Source: Musa acuminata AAA Group
Lineage: Eukaryota > Streptophyta > Magnoliopsida > Zingiberales > Musaceae
Assembly (NCBI RefSeq): GCF_036884655.1
Contig: NC_088355.1
Span: 17,281,501-17,345,500 of the forward strand
Reading direction: 5' to 3'
DNA: 64,000 nucleotides
Part shown: positions 10,001 through 35,421 of the stretch, piece by piece
How the letters are laid out: the number at the start of each line of letters is the position of its first letter
How positions within the stretch are numbered: the stretch's first letter is position 1
The notes under the pieces: model-generated
What the model was told of the DNA's origin: nothing
Databases searched by the model: none
What the model saw: the letters and a program-made list of their open reading frames with translations, nothing else
Made by a program: the position numbers and the translations under genes

Positions 10001-11450
10001 TGTTGGTACGTTGGCATAGCTTGGTATGTACCATACCGATGGCCGGTCAGTACACCGGTATGAATTGGAAAGGCGAATCATGCAAAATAGATTCATACTA
10101 CTAGGATTCTTTTGCTAACAGCTGCAGAATGCATGCTCTCATACTTCTTTAACCTCTATTTAAAATTTATGAACTTATTGTCGGAAGAAATTAGCTTAAC
10201 TAACAACAAAATCTTTACCCTTGACACCGTGAATGTTACAAAACCCAACAATGGAATATAAGGATCACTAAGAGGTGAGGACTTGGTAGACTTAAAAATT
10301 GTGAAGCCAAGCAATTTCAATTGAATATGTATAAAATGTATATATTGTTATTATAATTGTCACTGCCCTCTGATAAATTAGCTTAAACCTTGCAATTTAT
10401 TTTGCTTTGGGTATAGTACAATCAAAAGTTGATTGAGGTCCTTGAAGGAGATATATGCATCTTTTATCTGTCCTAGAGTGGGGATGTGGCAAATGGTTGT
10501 CTCTGGACTTTTTGACTTTGTTGCTTTAGGTTGACACTCTTTATAATTCGAGTATCTTTCATTGACCAGTAATCGAAGACCATGATACAAGAAAACATCT
10601 CTCTCGAGTTTAATTAAGATACATCATTTGGTAAAATTTTAATAAAGCTAACCTTGTATCACTGCACATAGTTGTTTTTACAGATCTTAATAGTAAAAGC
10701 AGAAATCACTAGTTATATAGCTGATTACTTAATTTACAATAGATAATTATCCCATCATATAAGTTTCAGTTATAATGATGTCTTTCTAAGATATATTTAG
10801 TCTTGAGATTCCCTATTGATTAATCACCCATGCAATGAGAGGATTGAACTGAAATATCTTCATCATTTGGATTAAATTCAAATGAGAACCATGAAGCTAT
10901 TGTTGCCATTAATCTATTGTGATATTTATTTTTGCATTTCCCAGAATTGGACTTTTCTTGTTAACATGATTACCAGTTGCCAGAAAAACTGATTGTGAGT
11001 CTGTACCACTGTTAGAAGTATAATTATTGTTCTTGCTTTATGCATCTTTGCAGGCATATGAAGTATCATTATTGTGCCTAGGAAATTGCACTATGCTAAC
11101 TTGATTCTTTTAATGTTATGATGTTGCTTCCTTATCATATCTTCTTCTGCTGCTGAAGCAGTTGCTTCATTTATCTGAAATTTTAGTACTTCTATCTTGT
11201 GTTACATTTGCTATTGTTATTTTCCATTCCTGTACATCTTCTTGCACTTCAATTAAAGGGTATAATTGTTGTCTTTTCTCTTGTTATTCCTGCCATCAGG
11301 TCCCCTTCTGTGTCCCGAATCCGAGCTAAAATGTTGTATGCAACTTCTAAAGATCGGTTCAGGAGGGAGATGGATGGAGTTCACTATGAGATTCAGGCTA
11401 CTGATCCTTCAGAGCTGGACCTTGAAATTCTCAGAGATCGAGCACATTAA
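7074..11450 (+). CDS. Actin-depolymerizing factor (ADF/cofilin family), 3 exons
   Basis: Small actin-binding protein that severs and depolymerises filaments in the cytoplasm. Exons are 7074-7094, 9605-9870 and 11300-11450, joining in frame to 145 residues, close to the 139-150 usual for plant ADFs. Exon 1 encodes only MAFLRSY before a GTGAGT donor. Exon 2 opens [13 protein letters not shown], the N-terminal segment that carries the regulatory serine in plant ADFs, and contains [26 protein letters not shown] and the KSKIFFIAW strand. Exon 3 gives the long actin-binding helix ([21 protein letters not shown] region, residues about 102-122) and the conserved HYEIQATDP and [11 protein letters not shown] tail. 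Both introns are GT-AG, phase 0 and phase 2. No lesion is seen. Intron 1 is 2510 bp and T-rich. ADF membership is certain; the isoform number is not assigned. Confidence 0.96.
7095..9604 (+). other. ADF intron 1 (2510 bp, T-rich, candidate expression-enhancing intron)
   Basis: GTGAGT donor and TTTTCAG acceptor. It separates a seven-codon first exon from the rest. It is very T-rich with many open but meaningless frames. A long, U-rich first intron just after the start codon is the classical setting for intron-mediated enhancement in plants; that role is inference. Confidence 0.8.
9930..10080. repeat. GGTAC/GTACC-rich repeat fragment in ADF intron 2
   Basis: Dense, partly inverted copies of 'ggtacgt', 'gtaccat', 'ataccg' and 'tatcagtat' within about 150 bp, unlike the rest of the intron. 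It resembles degenerate MITE or retroelement debris. No terminal repeats or target duplication were identified. Confidence 0.4.
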
Positions 11451-14340
11451 TACCAGAGACTTTCTATGTCATGAAACTTCTGCAGACATATGAATTAGCT
11501 ATTTATGCCTTCTGGATAATCGGGTTGGAGATCTTCAGACTCTAATGCTCGACGTGATTGGGTTATGCTGCTTGAATATATTTATCAAGTGTTGTTCGAA
11601 AATGTTGTTAAATGGTTGAATCACTGTTGTTGGTTGGTGTTGCTGTTTATATTCTTGATTCTGTGTCACAGGCTTGTCAAATTTACTACTTCAGATTGTG
11701 AGATTAATTGGTCCTCACGAAGTGCATGTTTTCTAGTTTCTAAAACAAAGCTTACCTCTTCCTACATGCACAATGGAGAGTGCCATTGATCAGGAAAACC
11801 CTAAAAGATGCTTTATGTAGGATTGTACTGGAAATCAGAGTGCAAGAGAGCCAGATCATTATCATATTCCTCCCCACCAAATCTTCATCACATTGGTCAA
11901 CTACTAGTGTTTCATCAAATTGATGTGCCTCTGGATCAGCTGCCTGCCAGGTCTTTGATCATCTTGAGGGTTAATCCAAAACCTCATGCTTCCTTTATTT
12001 AAATTCTTGATCTTTGTTTCAATCTCATTGACCTTAATATTAATAGAAGCAACCAAGGTATCTGCTTTCCTAAAAAATACATCTTCGAGATCAAACACCA
12101 CATCTGTGATTGATTGGCCTATGGCTCATCTTGATCTTTAATCATTGCAGTCTTCTTCTGGCTTTCAAGATCAGTTGGTGGATAGAGCTATCAATGAAAG
12201 GTCCACTGCTCTGGAAGGAAATGCTCAAAAGATTCAAGCCGACACTTGCCAAATTGTTAAATGGCTATAATCATATTGTAATATTCACCACTATAATTTT
12301 ATATATATATATATATATATAATGGATTGACTTGACTCCATTTCACAATAAATGAGAAAATAAAGGCTATCAAATCGTCAGACACTTTGACCATTCAACT
12401 ACACGTACGGATTACACAGATCCGAATTGTTCTTTCCTTTCTCAACCATGTTGGAGATTAGAAACTTGATGAATGGCCCTTTTTCTTATTTTTATTTTTC
12501 CTCTTAAGAAACTTGGTCAACAAGTAATTTGGAACGTAGACAGTGTTCCTCACTCATGCAGTACAGAGTTTATGTCATCATCTTTAGCATTATAATTCCG
12601 TAATCCTTCGAAAGGAAACTAAAAGATATGTTCTTTCAGCATGCTAATCCAAAATAAAATTCTTTTAGCCTAATGGGGTGCCAAATAATTAAATGTTGCA
12701 TGTTACTTAAACAAATAAATACTTTTGCCACGATAAAAGAAAGTCAAAGTTTGAGGCTTCACTCAGATTGGCTTCAAATCGATAATGGAGGCAAAATATT
12801 TAGAAATTATATTAACTGATATTATTAGATAAATGAATGTACAAATTTCCAATTTATGTATACAAATTTTTATCTGCAATTGGTGTTCTTCATCATGGCA
12901 TCTTGAAAAAAATAAGGCTTCATCACTGTTACTCACCATCACCTTTGAGAACTCATGCCCACCAGATTTCCACTTCATACTCTGCTAAAAATCATCCAAA
13001 AGTATTTATTTAGGAAAGTGCTACGCATTTGGTCTGAGCAATACAGGAAGATGAACTGCATCTTCAACAGACAAAAGATTGCTTCTTTCATGCAAATCTC
13101 GGATAATATTTGAGCACATCCACAAGCAATTAACAATTCCAAGCATGTTGCTGGGTAGTCAAGCAGATTGCTTTCCGAGGAATTGATGCAGCTTCCATGA
13201 ATAATGATGCAAGCTCCATTGCTGTCAAAGGATGCTTGGTGATGCTTTAGATCTCCAAATGTCAAAGCATGTTAAGAATTAAAGATGAGCAGGTATCTGC
13301 CACCTACATCATCAGACCTTCTTCCTGGTGTTTGATAGACCCTTGTAATTCTCAATATCTTCCTATTTGTAGAGATAAGGCTGTGAATATTGATTATTGT
13401 GAATTGGATTATCTTTTTGTGTGTGTGTGTATGTGTTTCTAGGTTAATTTATAAATGTTTTAATACTGTGAATCATATATGTCACTTCATAATCTCGACT
13501 CTTGTATAAGATAAAAGTAGTAGGTACTTAGAAAATACATAGACACTAACGTTAATTTGTTTCTTTGAGTCCAGTTGCTGTCATTGCATGCATCAGAGAT
13601 AGCTGTTGAAGCATAGATCTACGCCAAATTCCACAGTCCAAGAACAAATGAATCACCATTTAATTTATTATTATTATTTTTTGTGTTTCAGTGATGAGGT
13701 CTGGAAGTCATTGGTTGAATTCACCAGGACTGGCAGACACAAATGTCTATAAAACAATACAACCCTCTTGAAGTAGGTCTTGAGAGAAAAGTCAAGCAAG
13801 CTTCTCCCACAGAGAAATTTTTCTAAGCTTGTCACTTTTATTTTCACATCATATAGTCCTGGTAGGAAATGTCCATGTTTATTTGATTTGATGTGTTACC
13901 TGCAATGACAAAATTATTCAAAGTGGACAATATGGAGAAGTAAAATAAATAGTATAAAAAAAAGAGGCCCATGGATGGAGTTGGATTGAAAATGAAAAAG
14001 GATCAACCTTGGAGATTAAGCATCAGACTTGATTTGAATGATTCTGACTGGTAAAATTTTCTCAGCAAACACTTAATTTGCAGTAAAAGGATTTTTATGA
14101 GAGGAAGAAGTGCGCGCTTGAAGTTTAGGAGCATAAACAATCTCCACACTAGGTGGAGTAGCCAATTGTGAACAGAGCATGCGAAAAGTCTACAAAGAAC
14201 AGCCACGTTTTAGTTTTTCCTGTCAAACATGTCCCATGCGATCCCACCTCCACACCTTTAAATTGTGGGGAAAGCCACCGCCATTGTTACAGACCACTCC
14301 GGAGCTTCAGAAATCTTGAAACCCTTGCGCCATATCAGAG
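11451..14340. other. Intergenic region between ADF and the receptor kinase
   Basis: Contains the ADF 3' UTR (extent not fixed) and a (TA) microsatellite at about 12299-12320. Two short coding-like stretches at 11904-12101 (minus) and 12151-12270 (plus) are not recognised. The 150 bp before 14341 includes the 5' leader of the receptor kinase. No further gene can be supported. Confidence 0.5.
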
Positions 14341-27298
<12,958 letters not shown>

Positions 27299-28559
27299 CC
27301 ATTGCTTCACATCACTTTTCACTTTGCTGCCTAATTGCTATGGGCAATTTAGACCTTTTCAACAGTTAAAGCACGAGTTATTATGCAAGCAACAAGAGTT
27401 TGCCATTTTGAATTGATTCAACACCATGCTGAAATATCTCTGGTATGAAAAATGGTTTTGTGATTAAAGGAATTTTGAAGGTGTGAATATTTGGTCCTAC
27501 AGATAATCAGTGAAATTGAAAATGTTCTAAATTTGAAACTTAGCACTCTTCTAGTTTGCAAGAATAAATAAAATGTGTTTCTGGTTGTTTGTATAATACA
27601 GAATTATCTTATCAAGATGGAACTTGTGGAAAATTGTTGTTGACTGTCAAAAGATTATGTAAGCATATACTGATGTTATGGAAACAAATGTAAAGATTTA
27701 TCATACTTCTAGCAAGAAGAAAAGAGAAATTGGAAAATTATGAAAAGACCTGACTCCTACCATAATGTTGAACTTTTGGTTGTCAAAGATTAGAATTAGC
27801 TGAACCTAAATTTGGATGGAAACTCTAAGTCTAGGCACCCTTTTTTTCCTCTAATTTTCAGCCGTATAACTGATATGCAAGGAGCAAACATTTTGTAGGA
27901 TACCTAACATCATTGATATGGAATGCATTGATAAATTGAACAAGGAATAATGCTTACTATCTTTGGCCCAAAATTCCTTACTCTCGACAAGGGAGATAAT
28001 TAATATACATTTAGAAGCTGAAGTGTGTGAAACAAAATTGTCATGTTCTGGCTACATGTTTTATTGTTTAAGCCGATCATTATTTAAGTCTACTTCATTT
28101 CTGAATCAAAACAACTTAAGAACACTCTGAGCTTAGTCTTTTACTTAAGTTTTAATAGCCCAACTAAAAAACAGATCTGCAGCAACGAATTAACTACCAC
28201 CCGGTGGTAATGCGTTATAAGATTGTGATTAGATGAATATTAATTCAAATGGAAATGGAAATATGCGAGGACTCTTGAATCGCTTAAAATGCAAAGATTT
28301 CAAGAGGCTTATCCCTTGATTCATATCAGTGAAGCATGGACTGATCCATCCAAACCAATGCATGAACAGAAAAAGGAAAAATTGAATTATTCTACTAGAT
28401 GGTTGATTATTAGGAAAAAAATAAAAATCGTCTAAAAGTAAAGATTTCAAAAGGCTGCTCCGTTGATTATCAGGATTTTAAAAAATTGAAAATCCTAAAT
28501 CTTTTAAGATTCTTAAGAAAAAAACACCACCAAAAGTCCCAAATGTAAAGATTTCAAGA
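27299..28559. other. Receptor-kinase 3' flank
   Basis: Directly follows the stop codon. An AATAAA within 'agaataaataaaatg' at 27563-27568 is a plausible poly(A) signal. The rest is AT-rich with no gene recognised. Confidence 0.5.
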
Positions 28560-28635
28560 TGCTGGTTGTTAGAGGAAAGTATTATTATCATTTTGGTTAG
28601 CCCAATGTGATCCAGACTTTATATAGAAGAATGTT

Positions 28636-28745
28636 TGAGGTATTTCCGAGGTAAAAATATTGTGCTCTTGAGGTAGAAGTATTGTGCTCCCAAGGTGGAA
28701 TGATGTGCTCTTGAGGTGGAACATCGTGCTCCTAAGGTGCCACCT
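28636..28745. repeat. Short tandem repeat of about 25 bp
   Basis: Four to five degenerate units of the type 'gtgctcttgaggtggaa'. They lie in unrecognised DNA. Confidence 0.6.
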
Positions 28746-29207
28746 GTATGAAGATTGAAATTGGAAGAGGTTTTCCAACCTGATCTCTTTGATACTCAAG
28801 TTACTAATATGAGATCTACAAATGTGGATTTGGGTAGTTCAAAAAAAATCTCTTGTATTAGGTTTAAGAAGTCTTTTTATATCCTAGAGGATGAGAAGAA
28901 AGTTTATTATTATCTTCCTCATCATAATGGATAAGAAGAAAGCATATGGTTGTCCTTCTTGACGTAATTACTTTACTTTTTTGAGAAGGAAGCTTATGTT
29001 TTCCTACTTTGAATCTTCATCCATATAGGCAAATGAGTGAAGGGTGACTTGGATCTCACATGGCAACAACGTGTCAGCTGATAATAGATTCCGTATCATT
29101 TGCCCCCCCCCCAAGGCATGCTTTAGGTCTCTTGTGAGAGGGGTTCGAAGCTCATTATTTAGTTTGTCCGACTTAGGGATGTTCAAAATCTCATCTTACG
29201 AGTCGCG

Positions 29208-29591
29208 TTCTCTTGGCACGAGTTGGGTTTTCGTAGCTCATACATCTTGGGTACATTTGACCTTGCACCTCTACTGTAGTGGATCTCTTCACATGGGTTA
29301 GGTTTTCTAGACTCATGCATCTCGAGCGCATTTGACCTTGTGCCTCCACCATAGCGGATTTATCTTAGTGTCAATCGGATTTTTCTGACTCATGTGTCTC
29401 GGGCATATTTGGCTTTGCGCCATCATCATTACAGATTTTTCTTCATGCAGGCAAGGTTTTGCTGACTTACGCATCATGAGCACATTTTGCCTTGCGCTTC
29501 CACCATAGCGGACTCATCTTGGCATTAGTCAAGTTTTTCGGATTCACACATCTCGGGTGCATTTGCCTTGTGCCTCTACCGTAGTGGATTT
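29208..29591. repeat. Five-unit tandem array of 75-78 bp
   Basis: Successive units begin near 29208, 29281, 29356, 29432 and 29510. They share 'gactcatgcatctcg', 'gcatttgaccttg' and 'gcctccaccatagcgg' in diverged form. The array ends exactly where a copia LTR begins (29592). No coding sense is seen. Confidence 0.8.
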
Positions 29592-31057
29592 TGCTAGTTA
29601 GAGGTGCCCTACAAACCAATTACATGAGTGATGACACATGTGATATTCTGCGTAATCATTTTGCTTATTATTATTTATTGATATTTTCTCATTTTATGTT
29701 GTATGTTGTATATATTGTGATGTCCATGGATCTGTGCAATGAGAATCGGATTATGATAAAATCACGATAATGAGATAGATTCACCTTTAAACACAGACCC
29801 TAAATAATCCTGGTCATAAGTTGCTTGAGAGAGACATCGAGATAACCGGGCATACTAGTGCGTTGTATACCCATTCATATGATGGAAGCGACTGGTTTTA
29901 TAACTGCTCATACGGGGACACAAGAGATACAATGCAGGTGCTCATTGGAGAATGAGTTTATTGATTAATCTGCTCATTAAATGTTGAATGGTTAATGATA
30001 TCTCATTGTAAGATAATGATTCTATGGTCTCAGTTGTGTATCTAGTCCTTAGACTTGAGATACCAAGGATGTAATGTATGAGTACTCCGCTCTTTGATGC
30101 CAGACTTATAGGTTTGGAGGTTCCAGATCTAGCACAATCGATTATCAGGAGTAGTAGTCAATCTTACCAGAGCAATTGAGTGTCGATAGAGAATCATCTG
30201 ATCTTGATGTCATGAGAAAAATATCCTATGTATTCTTGTTTAGGCAAATCCTTGGCCAAAGTCATTCGGATTGAGAGAGAAAGAGTTCTTTGGGAGAATT
30301 CGATTAGAGCGAGACTCGAGTAGATTCTGTATGGGTTTGATAACACCATGTTCGATATATGGTCTTTGAGATATTATATGGATAAGAGACTATATATACA
30401 CAATAATTAAGGACAAACATGTCCAATGGATTGGATTCCCCTATATTATTTAGGGACTACAGCGCGGTGGCCTAGTACATTCGTAATCAATGAGTTGAGT
30501 GAATTATTATAAGAGATGATAATTCACTGAGTTAGAAAGAGTTCTGATAGGTATGACTCATGGCCAGCTCGATATTGGGCCTAGAGAGGCACACATATAT
30601 GGTAAGTGTTGCGACGAGTAGAGGTTCAAATATAAAAGATCTACTATAGCTCTTAACTTATTGGATATCAAATAAATTCTTGAATTATTGGATCTTATGG
30701 ATAAAATCTAATAAGAGCTAATGAGATATTATTGGGTAGAGATCCATTAATCCAAGAGACTTAAGTAGTTCGATTAAGATCTAGTACCTAATAGGGTAGG
30801 ATCCATTAGGGTTAAGTTGATAGAGACCTATATAAATAGGAGGGAACCGAAGGAGTATAAGCTAGACCCTTTTTGGCTGCTACATCATATTCTCCTTCCT
30901 CCCTCTCCTTCTTAACTAATAGCCCTAGTTTGAGGCATGTGGATTGCAAGAAGGGTTGGCCCCTTCTTGATCACGTGGTGCGCATGGAGAGGAAGATTGT
31001 GTAGCGATTTGAGGAGCGTCTTCGTCGTATCTACCGTGTAGATCACCGCTAGAGAGG
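29592..31057 (+). repeat. Copia LTR, 3'-truncated (first copy)
   Basis: It opens TGCTAGTTAGAGGTGCC. It is collinear with the LTR at 60182-61674 (opposite strand) and with the interrupted LTR 31125-38120, sharing 'cactagtgcgttgta'-type sequence and TATAAATAGG (30831-30838). Homology breaks at about 31058, where an inverted piece of RNase H coding sequence follows, so the last 250 bp or so of the LTR are missing. Confidence 0.7.
30831..30838 (+). promoter_or_regulatory. Copia LTR TATA box
   Basis: TATAAATA in 'ctatataaataggaggg'. The same box is at 37672-37679 and, in reverse, at 60535-60542 in related LTRs. Confidence 0.5.
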
Positions 31058-31124
31058 ATGAAACTCTTTCCACTACTACATCACCATGGGCCACGATATC
31101 TCTAATAAAATGGAACCTTCTCAA
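31058..31124 (-). pseudogene. Inverted fragment of copia RNase H C-terminus
   Basis: The minus strand encodes LRRFHFIRDIVAHGDVVVERVSS-like sequence (residue runs RRFHFIRDI and GDVVVERVSS). This corresponds to the segment after the RNase H core found in + orientation at about 38610-38675. It is wedged between a truncated LTR and the start of the next LTR, so it marks a rearrangement. Confidence 0.65.
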
Positions 31125-31202
31125 TGCTAATCAAAGGTGCCCTGCAAGCCATAGGTGCCCTGCAAGCCAATCACATGAGTGATGGCATATGTGACACAAT
31201 AC

Positions 31203-31596
31203 TGTTAGAACCCTTGCAGATTCTAAACTTAGGGTTGATCTCTTTAGGGGAGCGGCCTCCTTGGAACTCTATAGGGGTTCCTCCCTCCAAGTTGCTGCTC
31301 AAAGGCTGCGGAAAAGATTTATCTTTTGCTTGTCAAAAGAGGAGGAATACATGGCTATTTATAGGGTTTCTAAACCATAACTCCTAATAGGACTCCTACT
31401 CAAGACTCCTACTTCTAACCAACTCCTAATAGGACTTCTACTCAAGACTCATATTCCTTTACAACTCCTAATTCTTCTCTAAGAAACAACCTCTTAACCC
31501 TAGCCGGCCTCTTCACCTCTTTAATAGGGGTTGGCTTAGGTAGGTTTTACATGAATGTCCCTCTCAGTTAGGACTCTCCTAGCTAGAGTCCTAACA
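31203..31596 (-). repeat. Gypsy 3' LTR
   Basis: 394 bp, the same length as the partner at 36122. A reverse TATA box (TATTTATA, 31356-31363) is present. It differs from the partner at about 14 sites. Confidence 0.88.
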
Positions 31597-31829
31597 GACC
31601 CGCCCTCTTCAAATTAGCCTTGTCCTCGAGGCTGACAATTCATGAATTTTAAGAATTTGATCTTCAAGTCATCATAGTTCTCCCAAGTGGCATCTTCTGT
31701 TGGTAGGTTCACTCACTGTATTAGTACTTTAGTAGTGGGTCGTCATAATCGAGTCACGATCAGTCGATCAATAATGACACTTGGTTGGGTCTGGAGTTCT
31801 CCTTGGATAGTCATATTTGGTGAGTGGCT

Positions 31830-34800
31830 TTAGGCTGTCTCCAAGCAACTATTTACAACTTTTGTTTGGTCATTGATTTGTGGGTGATATACCATACATC
31901 TTTTCAATTTAGTACATTGCATATGGAATAACTTTATCCAAAATCTGCTCGTGAAGATGCAAGTAGAATTTATCATAAGCACAATGCGTCCCTTATAGTA
32001 TAATTCTTTTGAGTCCCAATTGTAATGAGCCACGGAGCTTGGTGCTTCCTCCAATTTTTTTTAAATCTTACTAGTCTCTGAATCTTCCTGCCATTCCATC
32101 TTAATATCCTCAAGGAAGTCGCTGGTCGGAAGTGAAACGATCGAAACTTCAGCTTGCTCGGGTAGCATCTGCAAGAACATTCTCTTTCCCCTTTTTGTAG
32201 GTTATTTCATAATTAAATCTAAGAAGCTTTGTTACCCATTTTTTCTGCTCAGGGGATGTTATCTTTCGCTTCAAAAAGTACTTGAGGCTTTTATGGTCGG
32301 TTTTAATTTGAAATCGTCGACCAATCAAGTAGGGTCTCCACCTCGTTGTTGCACGCATAATGGCGAGCATCTCCTTATCATATGTTGACTTATTTTGATG
32401 GGAGGGAGATAATGCCTTGCTAGTGTATGCGAGTGGTCGACCATCTTGCATGAGAATGGCTCTAATTCCGACTCCAGATGCGTCAGCCTCAATAATGAAG
32501 GGTCGGTTGAAATCTAGTAGTGTTAGCATCGGCGTCGTCGTCATGGCTGCCTTAAGTTTGTCGAAGGCAACGGAGGCTCTGTCCAACCATTGGGAGACAT
32601 ATTTTTCTAGTAAAGAAGTAAGTGGTGCACTGATCTTTCCATAGTTTTTCACGAACTTAAGGTAGTAGCCTGTTAAACCCAGAAAGCCATGTAGCAATTT
32701 TATGTTCCTCGGGGTAGGCCAGTTTTACATTGCTCCAATTTTAAAGGGGTCCACCATCACACCTTCCTCTGATATGATATGCCCAAGATATTCCACCTTT
32801 TGTTGAAGAAAGCAAAAATTCGTAGTGGCCGTTGTGTATTTGAAAGGCGATTTTCGGTATGACTTCCTCGTACACTCGTATTTGATGATACCCGGATCAA
32901 AGGTCCAACTTTGTGAAGATTTATGCTCCCTTTCATCTAGCAATTCATCTACTAATGGAGTAGGGTATTTATCCTTGATGGTTATGCCTTTGAGAGCTCG
33001 GTAATCAACGCATATTCGCCATGTTCTGTCCTTCTTGCGTACAAGTAGCACTGGTGAAGAGTAGAGGTTGCAACTTGGTCGAATAACTCTTATTTCGAGC
33101 ATCTCTTTTATAATCCTTTCTATTTCATCCTTCTGGAGATGTAGATACTGATATGGCCAAGTATTTGCTGGAGGTTTGCCTGAAAGAATTGTTCTATAAT
33201 AATCACGTCGACGGGTAAGATGTAGGTTGTGTTGGTTCGTCAAATATATCTGAAAATTCAGCAAGCAAAGGAAGTAGGTTTGGATCTTCAAATTCTATTG
33301 GCTCTCTCTTAGTTTGCTGCTCAAGTTGTACCAAAAATCTGCTACATGCTTTATGCAAAACCTTCTCCATTTGTTGTGTGCAAATCGTCGTTACGTTGCC
33401 CCCACGTTTCCCGTTCAGTATCACCCGTTTCTCCTTACTGTAAAATTTCATAATTAGTTGCATAAAATTTTAAGAAATATCACCTAATGTCTTCAACCAT
33501 TTAATTATGAGCATGGCCTCATGATTATCAAGAGGGAGAAGGAAGAAATATGCAATTATCTCTTGGTAAGGCCTCATGATCAGCAACAATTTCACTTGCG
33601 GGCGCCTACGATCATAGTTCAAAATCCATCCATTAGCGACCTTAACGTCAAACCTGTTGCAATTCTCGATAGGTAAGGCCATCTGGATAGTAACCTTACT
33701 ATTTAGAAAGTTATTAGTACTGCCTGTGTCGATGAGAACAGTGATCGGTTATTGTTTGAGAAGGCCTCCAACTTTCATCGTTTGCGGGTTTGAGTAGCCG
33801 GCTAGTGTATGTACCGTAACTTCGGTTGGTTGTGGCTCTTCTTCTGCATCTTCTTCTTCATATTCAAGGCTCTCTTCTGGATGTTCAATGACCTCTTCTT
33901 CTATTGGTTCAATCATAAGAAGTATCCCTTTACTACAACGATGCTCACGGCTCCACGGCTCGTCACAATGCCAACATAACCCCTTCGCATATCGCTCCCG
34001 AAGCTCTTCTCTTATTAACCTTTTTGGTGTAGGGACTTGGTCGATAGTAGGGGGGGCTGAGGGCTTCAATATTGCTGGTTGAGGAGTGACCCTAGTCCTC
34101 TGAGCTTTATGGTTCAATTGCTCCTCTTGATGTCGTGCGAAAGAGATGGCTGCCATAAGTGTATATGGTTGTCGCGCTTTAACTTCTCCTCGGATCTCCG
34201 GCTTCAAGCCCTCAATGAAGGTCCTCAATAACTATTTTTGAGACCAATCACGAGTTTGATTAGATAATCTTTCAAACCTGGTTTGGTACTCCTGAATGGT
34301 AGAGGTTTGTCGGATCTTTGCTAGTTGTCCGTCAATATTCTCGTAATCGGTTGGTTTGAAGCGGATCAACAGTCCTTCTTTGAATTGTCACCATGAAAAG
34401 ACTCCATAAGTATGTTTAAACTAGTCAAACCACTGTATAGCATCCCCTTCAAGATGTATAACTGTAATTTTTACCATAGATGCATCCGCGATTTTATGGT
34501 ACCGAAAATATCGCTCCGCGTGCGAGATCCATCCAATCGGGTCTCCTTCTTCCCATCTAGGGAAATCCACTCTCATGCAAGGATAGTTGGGGTTGGTCAT
34601 AGAGCTTCCCCTCTTCTGGAAGTCATATCTTTGGGCTTGGTGCGATTGGGCAAAGCTCTCTCCTTGATGTGATTTCTTCGGGCTTAGTGGTCGGCCCAAT
34701 CTGAGTTCGGTAAAGAGTGTCCGAATCTTATCCTCCATTCGTGCCTCAAAGACTTCGAATTTAGCATTGATTACCTCCTCAGATGCCATAGTATATGTCG

Positions 34801-34849
34801 TCAAATCTGTGATGTTAAGATCTCTCTTTTGTTGTCGGATTAAAGGCAT
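31830..34849 (-). pseudogene. Gypsy gag-pol remnant
   Basis: Read leftward: gag (from MASEEVINAKFEV near 34789, with the capsid-like segment WISHAERYFRYHKI), a CX2C...HRC zinc knuckle (CWHCDEPWSREHRC near 33950), a protease-region remnant (33470-33760), RT (33291-32725) with SPVLLVRKKDRTWRICVDY, RNase H (32697-32149) with FIIEADASGVG and TDHKSLKYFL, and a scrap of integrase (32054-31830) with YHPQ. The RT palm, including the YxDD catalytic box, and most of integrase are absent, and the frame changes between pieces. The element could not move on its own. Confidence 0.85.
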
Positions 34850-35421
34850 GTATTGGTTGAGAGAGGTGATGGTCGAAAGGGTTGGTAGATCGGTGGATGT
34901 AGGCTACGGTTTAGGCTTGTTTTGTGGCTATTTTGGGTACAGTTTGAGGGTGTGGTTTAGTGGAGTTTTAGGGCTGTAGATGAAAGTTTTGGATCTGTGG
35001 TAGATGGTAGCAAAGGTTTGATAGAAATAAGTGAAAGTTGCAGCAAGTATGTGCTGTCTTGTAAGAGTAGAATTGTCGTCGAAGAAATAACAGTTTCTCG
35101 ACGTAATTTTCACCAAAAACTTGAGAGAATTAAGAAGGGAATTGATAGAAAAATCATAGTTTATATGATAGCAAGGATATCTAATTTAATCAAGAAAATT
35201 TTGGCAGTATAACAGCAAGGAAATTGGTGCAAGTTGTGATTGCAGAATTCTCGTCGAGAAATTTCAGTGGGTTACGATGAAAATTTGCAGCAAGACAAAA
35301 TCGTTTTTAGAGATGAATTTCTTAATAGATCAATCATAAATGGAAGCCAAGATGATCTATGAAGTGTATAAGAAATTTCATTCAAAAAAGATTGCAAATA
35401 GATGGGTTATGGCAACAATAT

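Noticed and set aside
13975..14340. Additional upstream coding exon for the receptor kinase
   Set aside because: The ATG at 14341 begins a typical signal peptide that connects in frame. Upstream sequence has stops in that frame and reads like a leader.
29101..29112. Run of C in 28.8-29.2 kb as an LTR end like those with poly-C near 3070 and 4500
   Set aside because: The conserved 'tcttagt' and CCTAACA that follow the C run in the SIRE-type LTR ends are absent here.
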